NCBI GenBank assembly: GCA_947568835.1
Contig: OX387606.1
Span: 12,462,001-12,526,000, forward strand
Reading direction: 5' to 3'
Origin: Protonemura montana
Taxonomy: Eukaryota > Arthropoda > Insecta > Plecoptera > Nemouridae
Length of the DNA stretch: 64,000 bases
Numbering within the stretch: position 1 is the first letter of the stretch; every line of letters starts with the position of its first letter. This document shows positions 1 through 12,900 of the stretch, piece after piece. The notes beneath the pieces were generated by a model that was given only the letters and a program-made list of their open reading frames with translations, made no database searches and had not been told where the DNA came from. A program made the position numbers and the translations under genes.

Positions 1-427
1 ATGTTTTGTAAAGAACTCAATACATATATTCGAGGTGAACATTTAAACAATTTTTGCTCTGGTTTCGATTGGGTTTATTTCAATTCCGAATATCGCAGTG
101 TTTGCTTTGGTTCGTTATTTATTAGCATTTTTAACTTCTTGAAAAGAATAATTTGTCGATAATGATCGATTAGTGAGATAGTGTGGTGGCCTTCATTGAG
201 ATAACCAGTACAGGTCAAATGAGATGCAGACATGAAGATTCAGGGCAAAGTCATGCCCTGATGCAGTATTGCAGGACAGCGAGATCTTATCGATTAGACT
301 GGCAGTATCATAAAAGTTATTCAATGCAAATAATCAACAAGTCTCAATCTTTGCCACTAAAAAATAACGCATACAAGGATGCAGTTAAGTAACAATATTT
401 CTCGGGCGATGCACTTATTTAACTCAC
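1..427 (-). other. transketolase intron (partial, runs off the window)
   Basis: This stretch follows the donor site of the last visible transketolase exon (GTGAGT reading leftward from 427). It is AT-rich. I looked on the minus strand for the next expected coding segment, which in this family contains the Gly-Asp-Gly-Glu metal/cofactor motif, and did not find it. The next exon is therefore probably left of position 1. Confidence 0.7.
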
Positions 428-617
428 CGATAAGACGCTTTATCGTAATATTTGCCAACGTAGGCCATGCCACAGGCCACCGAGAGCCCTTGACCCAGGG
501 AACCCGTGCCGACGTCGATGAAGTTGAGTCGCGGGGTCGGGTGCCCTTCCAGGTCGCTGTCAACCTTCCGAAGGTTTTGCAGCTCTGACAGCGGAAACAG
601 ACCAGCCTCGGCCCAAG
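428..617 (-). CDS. transketolase coding exon 3
   Basis: The exon begins after acceptor CTCCAG with CT, completing an Ala codon, and ends TAT-CG before GTGAGT, splitting an Arg codon. It encodes [15 protein letters not shown] through [14 protein letters not shown] (62 whole residues). It carries the conserved GHPTPR loop with an active-site His and the GTGSLGQGL signature, which closes around the ThDP diphosphate in known structures. The intron to its right (618-864) is 247 bases with nothing recognised. Confidence 0.96.
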
Positions 618-1542
618 CTGGAGGGTAGACATTACTCGAAAAAACATTCGCATTGTCTCAAAACGTTATTAGTGACTGTTGGAACTACAGGCACCTAAAT
701 CAGGAATTCCAAAGTCAAAGAGTGTTTCTTAATGTGCCAAATTTCAGCCAATTATGGCTCAAAGTTTTAGAGATAGCAGAGACAAGAATCTTTTTAAATT
801 CAATCAAGAGATATGTTATAAAAACTTTGATATTATGGGGAAGAATCCCCACCGAGAAACCGACCTGCATAAAGGATGGGAGCGGCGTGTCCTTTGGACA
901 GGACAAATCGGTCGCTCGAAAGGTCCTTGGGCGAGGACACTTTGTACCGCATAGTGTTGAAGAAGAGAACGGAAATTATCTCAGCAATGGACGAGCATGA
1001 TGTCGGATGTCTGCAAGTAAATACAAATATTTTCTGCTTTTGCATATACCTTAAAGTAGCCAGGACATTTTTCGGCAACGAAACCGTGCATATTCTCACT
1101 GCTCTCAGTGTAATTCATGCACATAAAAGGACCATGGATCACGGTCACAGGTGCTTCACGACAGTTCCATGGTGTGACTAGTGCAATGGATACAATCATT
1201 TTATGTTCCTAGCTAAGGGGTGCAATGATCACATTGGCCTACAAATATTTTTTAAAGAAATAGGAACTTGAAACTTGTCAGTATCTTGCTGCTGCTAAAA
1301 TAACTATGACATATCCCAGAATGACATAATATAAGCAAACAATACATTTCCAGTAGTTTGGCCAGTAGTTTAGTACTCAACCTTTGGTTGCCATACTAAC
1401 TGCACAAAAAGCAATTATTTGTTCCAAGCGTTATCATGCATTATACGTACCCCGAATTCTGTGCACTAGTTGAAAGAACACTGTGGACTCTCAACCTATT
1501 CGCGATGTCCTTCAGCTCCTGGATTTCTGCTTTCTTGAGCAT
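428..1542 (-). CDS. transketolase, 5' part of gene (3 exons, 3'-truncated by window edge)
   Basis: Gene-level entry for exons 1451-1542, 865-1010 and 428-617, read on the minus strand. Transketolase is the cytosolic ThDP-dependent enzyme of the non-oxidative pentose phosphate pathway; it moves two-carbon units from ketose to aldose sugar phosphates. The joined exons give about 143 residues, the N-terminal pyrophosphate-binding region. Visible hallmarks are SGHPTSC (His32), [11 protein letters not shown] (His72), EGHPTP (His105) and GTGSLGQGL (117-125). The spacing His32-His72-His105 (40 and 33) equals that of the ThDP-site histidines 37, 77 and 110 of human transketolase. The start is [11 protein letters not shown], with an in-frame TAG seven codons upstream and A at -3. 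Roughly three quarters of a usual ~620-residue enzyme is missing to the left. It lies downstream of the semaphorin gene on the same strand, with its own promoter. No frameshift is seen. Confidence 0.96.
865..1010 (-). CDS. transketolase coding exon 2
   Basis: The exon begins after acceptor TTGCAG with A, completing Gly31, and ends GCA-G before GTCGGT. It encodes [18 protein letters not shown] through [11 protein letters not shown] (48 whole residues). Both the HPTSC and SKGHAAP motifs are classic ThDP-site segments of transketolases. The donor GTCGGT is weaker than the other donors in this window, but the phase and the residue sequence across the junction (YAAWAEAG) fit the family exactly. 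The intron to its right (1011-1450, 440 bases) holds nothing recognised. Confidence 0.96.
1451..1542 (-). CDS. transketolase coding exon 1 with start codon
   Basis: ATG is at 1542-1540. The exon encodes [20 protein letters not shown] and ten more residues, ending TCG-GG before donor GTACGT. The segment [12 protein letters not shown] corresponds to the first helix of the family. An in-frame TAG lies seven codons upstream of the ATG, and the context is CAAA-ATG, which suits insect initiation. A competing possibility is that ...GTACAG just upstream is a splice acceptor and the exon is internal. The well-placed TATA box and initiator make the first-exon reading more likely. Confidence 0.88.
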
Positions 1543-1607
1543 TTTGATCTGCTGTACAATCTACTCGAGACAAATTCGATCAACCTCGGCTAGCTCTTGC
1601 TGGTGAT

Positions 1608-1641
1608 TGAGACAGATATCAATTCATTACTCTCTTTTATA
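1608..1641 (-). promoter_or_regulatory. putative core promoter of transketolase (TATA box plus initiator)
   Basis: On the minus strand TATAAAAG runs from 1641 to 1634. An initiator-like TCAATC has its A at 1608, 33 bases after the first T of the TATA box, the usual core-promoter distance. The predicted 5' UTR (1608-1543) is 66 bases with no ATG and no need for an intron. The match is seen directly; use of the site is inferred. Confidence 0.6.
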
Positions 1642-3841
1642 GCACCGTGTGATTGTGATCTGTCATTTGCGCATGTCAGTAGGACTTGGTGATGCATGAA
1701 TAATAGCAGTAGCATTCAATGATTGAGTTTCCATATGGTTAATCAAAGATTCAACTCTGGTCTCTGGTGATGCAGTAAGACTAACACATTGCACACATGC
1801 TTAGAAGAAGTAACGGCATTTCAGAAGCATTTGCAGAAGTGCAGGATATTTTCTTTTCTGGTATTCAAACAAAGGGGCTGTAACCAGTAATCCCAGTTTC
1901 GTATCCCGGCTCAGTCGCATTTTGTCCAGCTTAGCTTCCCTTCCATACATACATGGAATATACGCATTTACAGGGTTACAAATGTTTAAGCTATTAGGAG
2001 TAAGATCTGATGATAAAAGTGTGCCCTTTTTACTGTTTCATATCTATAAAACCACACCACTTTTATCTGATAGGTTTCGGTAGTATAGAGGGCATCTCTC
2101 AAGAACCTAGACTAGAAGGTAATGCAGAGAGCCAAATTAATTAATTACTTGTTTATAGGTACTTGTAGAGGTGTTCTAATTGCTAAATTATCTTCGAGCA
2201 ATCTTTGGAATAGTTTCAGATGCATGTGCTCATGTCCTGTCAGAGTACACAAGAACTACGTTGAAATGAGCAACTAAAGGTATGGCCTACCACTGACACT
2301 TTTACTAATGAATCTGAGTTGGATTTTTACGTGCATGATAAAATATTCATATTGGATTAAGATTACAGAAAATATCGTAAACTTGTTTTATGTTTTTAAT
2401 TAATTCAAAATTAATATTACATATATTCTGGTATGTGGCTTTCAGATTGACACATGCTATTCATACAATGTAATTCTTATTCATTATTTAAATTTGAAAC
2501 AACTTATTCTAACATTTCCCTTACAGTTATAATTCTTAATTGTTATTATTTACAGCTCATAATTACAATAGTAAAAATTTTTCTTTACACATTTTTAAAT
2601 TTAAAAATAATATTTCTTTTCTACCTAAATGGACTGAGGGCTATTTCTTTCCACAAAGCTCAATTGGTTTTGACCATGCGGGTGTGACCAATTCAGCCAA
2701 TTTGACGTGATTCTATCTCGATAGCTGGCGATTATGACCCCAAAGCTGGACCGTGCATAACCTTAAAGATCACTTGATATTTGGACAGTTAGAGCAATTT
2801 TGGAGCGAAAACAGATGATGTAAGAGAATTATTCTCCTCGACAGCATTAAAATATTTACAATCGCTGTCAGTGTTCAGAAAAAAATGAAAACTATTCTTT
2901 TCGCAGCATTCAGAAAATGTAGAATAATGTTAGTAAACGAAAATAAAAGATACACAATTGATTGTAAGTTGCAACATTTCATTCACGCAACCATTTTACC
3001 AAACTATATGTTCATGTTTCTAATGATACTAATTATAGCTATTTTTTTAGCAATATTCATATTTTATATAATCTTTACTTCCATATTGGGCACATATTTC
3101 ATCATAATTATTACACATTCAGAAGTTGTTATTTAAGTTGAAGTACAGATATTAAAAAAAAAAAAAAAATACTTGTAAGTTGCAAGTAACAAAAATCTGA
3201 TTCTGATGAAGAGTCAATATTCAGTAAAAAAACCTATTTGTATACCAGCAAGTGTGTTGGGCTAGGGATTGCGTCGTAGCACCAGGTAGCACTCGTGGTA
3301 GCACTTACTGTAGCACTGTGCTACACTCACACTTCATAGCGCTGTCCACATTTGTCTAGTTACCGTTCAACGAATCTTTCCTGTAACGGTCACTTTTTGT
3401 CCATCGTCTATTTGAAAGTTCAACGGTGACCGTACTAATAAATTCATCACTTATCACAGATCTAATCGCAACTCTTATTACTGCACCACTTCCATGTCAT
3501 GGATAGGAAAGTTTTATCTTGCGTTTTTCAAACGCTCACTGGGTTAATCTATACAGAAACGTATGCAACTATCAAAATGAATCGCATTAGTTAAACGCAT
3601 TAACTTTGACTCAGTCTCTGATGACGAGTTATTCAGGAACTATTCCCATGCTGCTGTCTCTTTACCTGTTGTCACTGAGAAAGTTAGCGTAAACGTGCGG
3701 GTTCATTTTTTGAATGGGTTCAGGGTTCACGCACAACATTTAAAAAATAATTTGTATGGCCGTCGACGCAATTCCGTCGCTGCTGGGCGAAGGGTGTTTG
3801 AGTTCGATTCGGTGTGGGGGTTGGTGGTCGGAAGAAGGCGA
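1642..3841. other. intergenic stretch: semaphorin 3' UTR and transketolase upstream region
   Basis: These 2.2 kb separate the semaphorin stop codon from the transketolase promoter. The part next to 3841 must be semaphorin 3' UTR on the minus strand. I saw no canonical AATAAA on that strand, only variants such as ATTAAA near 2398, so the transcript end cannot be set. The sequence is AT-rich, especially 2340-2640 and 2880-3180. No conserved coding segment or RNA gene was recognised. Confidence 0.6.
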
Positions 3842-3916
3842 TCAGACCAGGGGACTATGGTAGATTTCGTTGGGATGGGCGTTCTGGTTGCTGTCGTTTT
3901 GTCTCGTAATACATTG
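3842..3916 (-). CDS. Sema2a: semaphorin last coding exon (C-terminal tail, stop)
   Basis: After acceptor TATTGCAG the minus strand reads QCITRQNDSNQNAHPNEIYH, then SPLV and TGA (3844-3842); 24 residues. The pattern QC-TRQN and HPNEI resembles the C-terminal tail of insect Sema2a, and the phase (0) matches the preceding donor. The exon is in a different frame from the longer open frame that overlaps it, so an ORF scan alone would miss it. Intron to the right: 3917-4251. Confidence 0.9.
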   Translation of the reverse strand, partial: QCITRQNDSNQNAHPNEIYHSPLV

Positions 3917-6900
3917 CTGCAATAGGACAAAAATTATTATTAATTATCAAGGAGAAACGCACAGATACGGGATATTTGTATTCGGTAACAAAAGGACTGG
4001 CTCTTCACTATAGAGCTTTGTGGAAAAATTAAATTTACAAATGACCTAAAAGTAAAATAGCAATGCCAATCCTCCCACCAAAAAAATAAATAAATAAAAA
4101 AAAAACAGAAATACAGTTTGCACAAAAATTACAATACCGACACTGTGTTGCACAAAACTATACAAGTAAAGAAGACACAGAAGAAACAAAACTCATCCTA
4201 TAAGCTTTGCAATAATTAAGAAGCAGCTGGTTAATGTATGGTCTTGCTTACCGCTTGACTACGCTCCCATGTTTTCATGGCCATCTTATACTTCTCGAAC
4301 TCGTGGCACCAGTCCGAGTAGACCTTCTTGTAGTCGTTCGACTTCTTGGGTGACGTACAGCGATGGGCATCAACCGTGATGTTGTAACTACAGAGCAGCG
4401 CGCCGTCCATCCAGCAGTCGTAGCGCCCAGAGTCTGCCTCGTTCACTGCGATGATCACCAGCCCGCGGTCAGCCGTCTCGATGTACTTGTCCGCTCTGGA
4501 ATCGGCCAAGACAATGCGTTTCAGCACACAAATTCGCTTGCTTACAACACAGGTGCATTATATAAAAATCTTGAATGTATTTTAATTTTTGGCTTAGCCA
4601 AACTGTAGCAGCATTCTGACCCATATGTTTCAACCCATAAGTCAAGGCTGTCCATCGTATCATAGCAGAATAAAAATGTTTTTGCCAAAACTATGGGCTT
4701 ACAACTATGGGGCTTAATCTAAAAAAATGTGAATGCTTACTTTTTTGGGAAGTCTTGGGAACATGTAACTTACTGCAACAGATCATAGGGATTACGAGAG
4801 GAAACATTTGAGGTTTGCTCACCTGTAAACTATCTGGTAGCGGCCCTTCTCCTTGCTGTAGTGGAACCACGTGACGGTCTGGCTGGCCAAGACTTCAGGC
4901 ATTTTCACGAAGCAGCCAAGGTGGATGCTCTGGCCCCATGTCACAACCATTTTCTTCTTCACGATGCTGCTGTCACACACTCCCAAGGTACTGTTCGAGA
5001 CGTCCTGCAAATGGAGTTGCAAGGTTTTCATCAGTTATCACAGGCATTGGTGAATCGTATTAAAAGAGTTAACAATAAGATTGAAGGAACTGTCTATTAA
5101 AAATGTTTAGTCTAATTTATTTGTCTGGAGAGACTAGCTGTAATATGAAAATTTTGTCCAGGTTAGTTAATTAAACAGTAAGCCCAACTTTAAAGATATT
5201 TTCCCCCGGCAAAGTTGGTTGAATGTCCAACAACAATTTACAGTGGTCTGGCAATGTTATTAACTACAACACTTTAAGAGTTCAAAAGGATGATGATTTT
5301 AGCGTTTGCAGCAAGGTCACTGTTTGCCCTGAAACATGTCTATCTTCACAGTAAATTTACGACAGAAAACTTAAACGCAGTAAACTTTGTCAGCCTCGTA
5401 CCTGCAGCAATCCAGGCTCAAACGACTTGCACTTGTTGGAGTCCTTGTCCCAGCCGCAGTAAGGGTCGTGCACACATCGCAGGCAGCTATCGTAGCGTTT
5501 GGCGCACATCACGAGATCGATCTGGCGCACGCCGTGGTCGGACGCGACAAACAGGGTCTTGTGGCGGCGCGACATCTCCATCACGCGGATCGGCTCGCGG
5601 GGAGTCACGTCGAACACGTCCAGCAGCGAAGATGATGACTCACCATTGTCGTCGGTCCACTGCACGATCTTGTACACGCGGCCAGTATCTGCAATGAAAT
5701 GGTGGCGGTTAGCATTACAGCACTCATGCGGTAATAAAGTCACCTTAAGTATAACCATGTTATTTAAATATGAAATCTTGTCCTAGTGTTTACAGGCTCT
5801 TTTTTCAATTAAAATAGAGGGATATACTGTTATGTTATGAAAAATAAACAATCCCTGGTAGCAATTAGTTACATTTGGCCAAAATGTTGAATTAGGAATC
5901 ACAATTAAGATGAAACACTACTGCACTTTTTGACGTGACTACGTCTTATAGCGCATTATATAGGGAAGAATGTACGAATTTGCTCTCCAAATGGCCAATG
6001 TGTAAGAAGCCCTACAGCCTACAGGAAGCAAAGGACAGAGTGCGATTTATTATCATTCAATAGTTCAGATAATTCTCTAGAGTTAGTTTTTTTATGCAAT
6101 TAAATTCCTTTGAAATTTGCAGCCCATTCACGGCTTATTAAATGAAGGTGATGAAATATGCATTACATGTGTTGCTGAACATGACAATTGTGACAAATTT
6201 ACATTTCCTTTTGTTTACAATAAACTATTTAAAGGATGGAATTGGTAGGGTATTGTTAGCTCGTTGGGTATTGACAAGGTTAACCAACTCCTGCTACTCC
6301 TACCAACCTACTAATAAATTTCTCAAATTTGTAAACTGTATCGAAGCATAGCAAAAACTTGCCAATGAAGCCCAAAAGTAATTCCACTAAAATCGCAACG
6401 TACTTGTTCCAGCATAGTAGACCGTGTACTCGAGGTCTGTTGCAAAGATCTCGATCTTGATGAGGTCGACAACGAGGTGAGTGAACACAAGGTCACGCTT
6501 GTAGAAGACCGGCTTGTTGTTCTCATGTTCGACTGCCGAGTCCATAAGCGGGTGCGAGCGGATGAAGTTGAGTACCGAGTCGGGCAGCGTCTCCGTGTTG
6601 TTGACGCACTGGCCTGGTCGGGGCTCCGGCACCTTGCTGGTCAGCACTGGCAACCAGGCAGAGCTGCTCGTATGCTGCTCCTTGAACTTGCCCTTGAAAG
6701 TTGCCTGAGAGAAAAAGAGACACGGGATTGGTTTAAAAGGAGTCTCTTCTAATGATGCCTTAACTTAATTGAAACAGATTTGCTAGGTTCATTTATCAAA
6801 TATTTCAAGCCCAACTTCGTGTAAAATTGTGCATTCTCTATTGCCTGTGTAGACTAGTTTATGTGAGTACCTATTTTCTGCTAAAGGCTGCAAATCAAAG

Positions 6901-9900
6901 AGAGAAAGTAGTAAATATGAATTGATTGATGCTAACAAGATGCTCAGTGAAAATAAATCAAAATCAAATAACTATTTAATAATGAAAAAAAACCAGGACA
7001 GTCCTGAAGATGTCGGCGCCAACGCCTACAAAAAATGAACTTTTTAGGTCCTTTTTAGGACCACAAGTCAATCAAAACAGAGCAAATCCAAAACTCACCA
7101 CAACATTCACCCACGGCTATGAACCACTTCACCAAACCACAATAATAATAATTGTTTTTTTTCTACATTGTGCCTATAGTAAGCCCTGATTGAGATTTTC
7201 TCAAGTGCTTATGTTCATGTGTTTGCAAGGCATACCTGAATATCATCAATATTGAAGGAGCAGATGGCTGACCCCATCAGGCCGTTGGTAGAGGTGGTAA
7301 AGACTCCATAGAAGCGAGTATCGAAGCCCGGAACCTTGTAAATGCTCTCTGTGGGAATAAGGACAGAGCGCTATTAGCAACCGTGGTGGAAGATTCCAAG
7401 TGGACTTTTTGTACATAGTATTTATAAAATACAATCAGAAAAATATGCAGCTTCAAGCTACAAACTATGCAAGACTCTTGAATTGCTTCGATCTTGAAGT
7501 TTTGCATTTCGGATTTTTTGTGAAAAATGATCATAACCTGTGAAAAACACATTAACTGCCAGTACGTAGTAGCTCCATATTCTAGTCATATGAAATGATT
7601 ATAAAATCTAATGATATGTTGTTGTAAATCTTTGCATGCATGCAAGTAATTAAAAGCATATTATTTAGCTCTGCCATTACTTTCCATGTAAATAGTGTAC
7701 ATTTACAGGGCCCCTAACTGTTGTGAAACATTGAACAATTAGCAACGAACGTTCAAATTTACTATTAATGAAAACTAGTTACTCGTTTATGTGTTTTGTA
7801 TGTTTGTATTATTGACACAACTCCTAGCGGTGACCTCACAGTTTGATGGGGAGATTGTCTTCCACCCAGCTACCTATTGCTGCACTGGCAACTTACGTAT
7901 TTCATTGAAGTAGAAAGGAAACTCTCCAGGGATGGAACAGTTGAGCCGAGCCTTGAGATAAGTCGCCCAGTTCTGGCTGAGAATGTTCTTTCCGCCGGTG
8001 TCTTTCTTGCAGACACGGGCAACGCGCGAGTATACGTTCTTGCCGCAGTTGATGTACTCGACCGCAGTCTCGCGGAAGAAGAAGTACACATACTCCCCGA
8101 CGTCGTAGGAACCCACAAAATTCGGTTCTGAAATAAATCAGGAATGCGTAAGTTTTTGGAAGTTCCAATCAATGCGTAGGTGTATTTTTTAAAAGTTACA
8201 TATTTGGTTGTGCAAATACATTTTTACAAATTATGTGAAAAAAACAATTGTTCTTCCTTTGGAACTACATTCTTAAAAAAAAAAGCAACTTTTTTTGAAG
8301 CTACTAATTAAAATTTCTCTTATATTTCCTAACTCAGAAAATGTGTTATATAGCATGATATAGTCCATATCATGTCCATGGAAACTCTTACTAAAGCATG
8401 CGGACAATTCCTGTCACAAAGTCCAAAAGTTATGGAGTCTGTGCAAAAATCGCAAAATTTGATCGTGCAACCAATTACAGCTCTTTCCAAGGCGAGTATA
8501 GATTAGAAAAGTCCTCGACTACCTTTCACATCGTAAAACAGATGTGGCAGAAGTTAAACTTTGTTCTAAAACAGTGTAGGCCATCTCCAGTCGCAACTTC
8601 ATACTCACAAAAATGATGGAAACAAAAGCGTCACTGTCCCCATTGTGCTCACAGAAACAGGTCTGTTCGGCAAACTCCCTTCGCAGAGCATTAATTTGCG
8701 ATGTCATATCTCCTGATTCGAAATCCACTAACACACACATAACTGGATTCCAGTTCTCTATAGAAGGGGGGTGATATTGAAATTTATGTCGCGAAATGTG
8801 AATAGCATGTTTGTATAACTCGAAAGCATACACAGAGTGCTACATTACATAACTTTTCAACTATGTCTAGTATAGCACAGCATGATGGCAAAGAGGAATG
8901 AAGACCACTGGCGTAAATCAACTAGCTATTAGCGAAGAGAGACCACGGGAGACTCCATGCCAGTGGCAATTTACACAATTTCCCCGGATGTGATTTCGAC
9001 ATTGCCGAACAATTTGCATAATTATTGTCAGGAGTAGTGATTTAACATCGTGGTAGGCGGCGGCGGTGGAGGGAAGGGTCTAAATTTTGTCTCCCCAGCA
9101 GCAAAGTTCGAATGGAGGCGCCACGGCGCCGCTCTGGTCGCCTTTGTCTAGTCGAATAATGAAGACCAATTTTGACAAGCGTGCGCCTTGCTACATGCAT
9201 GTCCTCGCAAGACGATTGAAAGATGATGATGCCGAACTCCCTAGCGTTCAGACGAAGAAATGGTACAGCAACGCTTGAGTTTAGCATCCACATTCCAAGA
9301 CGATTTTAGAACACGAGCTACCTAGAAGACGCGACGAGAACTTTAAATGAAGTTACTCTAGCTAAAGACGTTCGTCTCGAAGGGGAAATTTTGCGTCTAT
9401 TAATTCATTAAATATCAAGCCAATAATAAAACTTGGGCGAGAAGAGAATCATCAACATTGACAAGATTTAGATCCAGTTAGTGCCGTCGTCATACCTTTG
9501 GCTAAATTACTTGGTCTCGAGTTTACAGCTGAAATTTCACCTGTCCTGTCAACAATTTTGGCTAGGTGTTAGAATAATCAACCAAGGTAATCAACCAAGG
9601 TAATCAACCAAGCCACGGCTCCGATTCCATTGGAAATGAGTTGAAAGCTGAGAACGAACTATTTGAAACGTCGACAAGACTCAACACTTCGTTGCACAAA
9701 CACGGAGCCGCCTGACCATTCGACGCTCGCCTGTCTGAAAACCTTCGTCAAACTTGCCTGAAATTTGAGTAAACCCAGCGCAGAGAGAGAGAGAGAGTTA
9801 TAGAGGAGTGCATCAGACCAATTCTATTCAATGTAGTAATATTTGTTAGTGGTGGGGGCAGCCACCGAACCCTTATCTATGCCGCTAGACTGAGCCACAC

Positions 9901-12900
9901 AATTTACATATTTGAAAATAAAAATGTTGTGCATTCTGCGAGGTGAATTACAGGGCTCGCGGGGTGTGGGCGGGAAAGGGGGCAGGGGGATAGAACTGAG
10001 GGTGTTAATATTCCGCTTTGAGCTTGCTTGGGCAGACGCTGGCTACGCTGGCAGTCGTGCGATCTGCCAGTCCTTTGACGGGCGACCGTGCGAGAGGAAT
10101 CCGAATCTTCCTGCCTGCTGCTCCACGGGAAAGCAAATCAAATCAAAGTGACAGAATGGTGGAATATTACGCTCAGATGCGTAGCGCTAGCCTTATATAC
10201 TTTCGACGGGGTCGTGGAATAACAGTGTATCTAGGAAGTGTGCGGATGGAAAGGCCTTGGTCGCTATGGCTTAAAGTAATAGTGTGCCACGCAACAAATT
10301 CACTTCAAATGAAAGAATTGCACGGTAATTTAATTATAATAATGTTAAAAATGTTTACACTGACGATATTAACATGTAGCACTGTATCTGATACAGTCTC
10401 AGAACTAAGGTAAGGGCATTATTTTCCAAGCGGGAAATTGTGAAAATTTCCTTTTTCACTCACGCCTAGAGCTTGGGGTAACGCAGACCACGAAATGTCA
10501 CTAAGTAGTTAAAGAAAATCTACAAAATTCTGAAGCATTTGGATAATTTGGAAAGTTGTACCCAGGGTACATATCCACAGATTTAAAATGGACTTTAACT
10601 CATATCCTGTCTGAGCCTTGCAAGTTAACCCTTTTTTTCTGAGTGACTGACAACGAATAATTCCAAAATATGAGCCGTCTTGATTCGAAAGCCATTATAG
10701 GCGGAACGGATAATTAAAAACATAAGTACAAATAATCGAAATTAAAGAACTCTTCCGGAATTGAAGAGAATTCAAAGACTCGAGATAAGTATTGCGATCA
10801 TCTGAAGTAAAATGCAAGCTCTCAGAGAGAGCTGCGTCGAGTTCCGAGTTCACCCCAACGGGTTTCAAGACTTTCCGAGAATTACCTGCTATTTTAAACG
10901 CAGCAATCGTTCACGAGGAAAGTAATTACTTTTTGAAGTCCTTAAATTAATGCCACCCTAATGTCCCCCGCCCCCAACCTTCCCCACAGGTTGTACGCGA
11001 ATTCGGTCGGAGAACCTCCTCTAGCTCACATTTTCAATTTGCGAGCGCGCTCTAAAAAATAAGCACACCGATAGCCAACCGGCAACGTCTTGAACTCTGA
11101 CGACGTATAATATATTTTAAACAGTTAGAAGGTGACGACCGCTGTGCATTATGAGTATAATATGTATGGAAATGTGTACTGCTGATACCTACCGGAGGGC
11201 AATTTAGAGTAACTTTTTACAGGGAAGTTTAGTTTATTGTTTAATATCCAACGACATCAGTTACGAACTAAATCAGCCTTGAATGTCACTGTAGGCGGGA
11301 GAATAAGTTAACCTCGTACGACCTCGCTAAATGTTTGTGCAAGATACCAAATTAACGATTGGAGTAGTTCTTTTGCGGCACGGGTTGCTGCATGCTTAAC
11401 ACATCATTCGAGAACTGGCGCAGCCTCGAAAAGCACACAAAATAATGTGAACTAATAAGCAATGAAAAATAAACTAAAACATGATCTCAAACTTGTACTG
11501 CTTCGCTTTAGCGAGTGAATGAGAAAACAACTTAGTTCCCGGCACCTCCACATCTACAGTAAAGCTCTCTAACTTTTAAAGCTTTCACAATGAATCATGA
11601 AACAAACTAAAGCGGCGAACGCATACGCTTATTTTAATTTTCCTAAGTGTAACATTCGCGTATTAATCTCCACCAGAACAAAAAACCCAAACTCCATGTA
11701 TGTCGAGAAAAGCGCCATACTTTGTTCCCAGGCATAAGCAATTTGAGTGTCTATATTAATAACTCTTGCTGGCAGTAAACGCTCTTAGCATTTTTGGCAC
11801 GACCCGGGTGCTCAATAACAAATTTGTAAATACGATGTCAGTCTTGACGCGTATGAAATACCGCACCGGGTTACAAGAACACTGTATGCTACAAAAGAGA
11901 TGATGAAAAAATACCATGCTCCAGGAAAACTAATATTGTATATAGAGAGATAAAGAAAGCTTGCTCGTTTCTAATTGGTTTAGCAGAGGTAATTGGAATT
12001 CCCACCGCGGCGCGCGGGTAAAACGACGTGGAGTATCGCTTGTCTAGTTATCGGGTCGGAGGGTGACTAGAGTCAACAATAGGAAAGTTATTTAAACACC
12101 CCCACACATCACCCTTTCACACTCTCACGTATTAAAGCGCAGACACTTTTAACATCGTGTGTGTTTATAAAATTATTTATGAGTGGAGAAATCTGTGATT
12201 GTTTTAATCATTTAAGTGTGCGCTTCTGATTTACGAGCAATGTCAAATGACAAAGCGTGCGTTGTAAACGCTGGCTAAGCTAGTTTATTGTGAGTAATTA
12301 GCGATGAGGGGCTAAAAATGTAGCGACGATGAAGTTGGCGTCCAAGTTTGGAGCGACAAAGTCAGTTCTGGAAACCGAGAATCTTCGACTGGCCAGTCTG
12401 AGCCTCTGGACCGGAAATCTGGAGAACTGGAGTTCACTGAGATCCAGTCCAGTCGCGTTCAGTGTCAATAAATAGTTGAAATGTGCATCAGGTGCTCTGT
12501 GAGAACACACTTTGCTTCTTAGATACATGACAACGTTTAGAAAATTAGTTTAGTGGAGGTGCCGTTTTTATGTTGACACGAAGAAAATAAACAAAGGGTT
12601 AACGATGCTGGCCGGCAGAATGTGGGAGATTGATGAGAGCAAAGACATGGGATAAAAATACCTATTCTGTAATTTGACTGTTTATCATTCTAAAATCGCA
12701 AAAATGTCATCAAGTCCATCGTTTTTTTCTGACAATATCTAGCCGGCAACGATCATGTTCTTACATTTTGAAATATGACAAGCTCTGTGTCGCATAGCAC
12801 GGATATGTAAAATTAAGCTCTAAAGCCCAAAGCATGGTGCATCGTTGTCCCCCAAGAATAAATTCGATTGGATTGGATCTGTGGCTCTGCAATCCTTCTT

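Noticed and set aside
1-427. Search for the next transketolase exon (Gly-Asp-Gly-Glu motif)
   Set aside because: Not present on the minus strand; the exon must lie outside the window.
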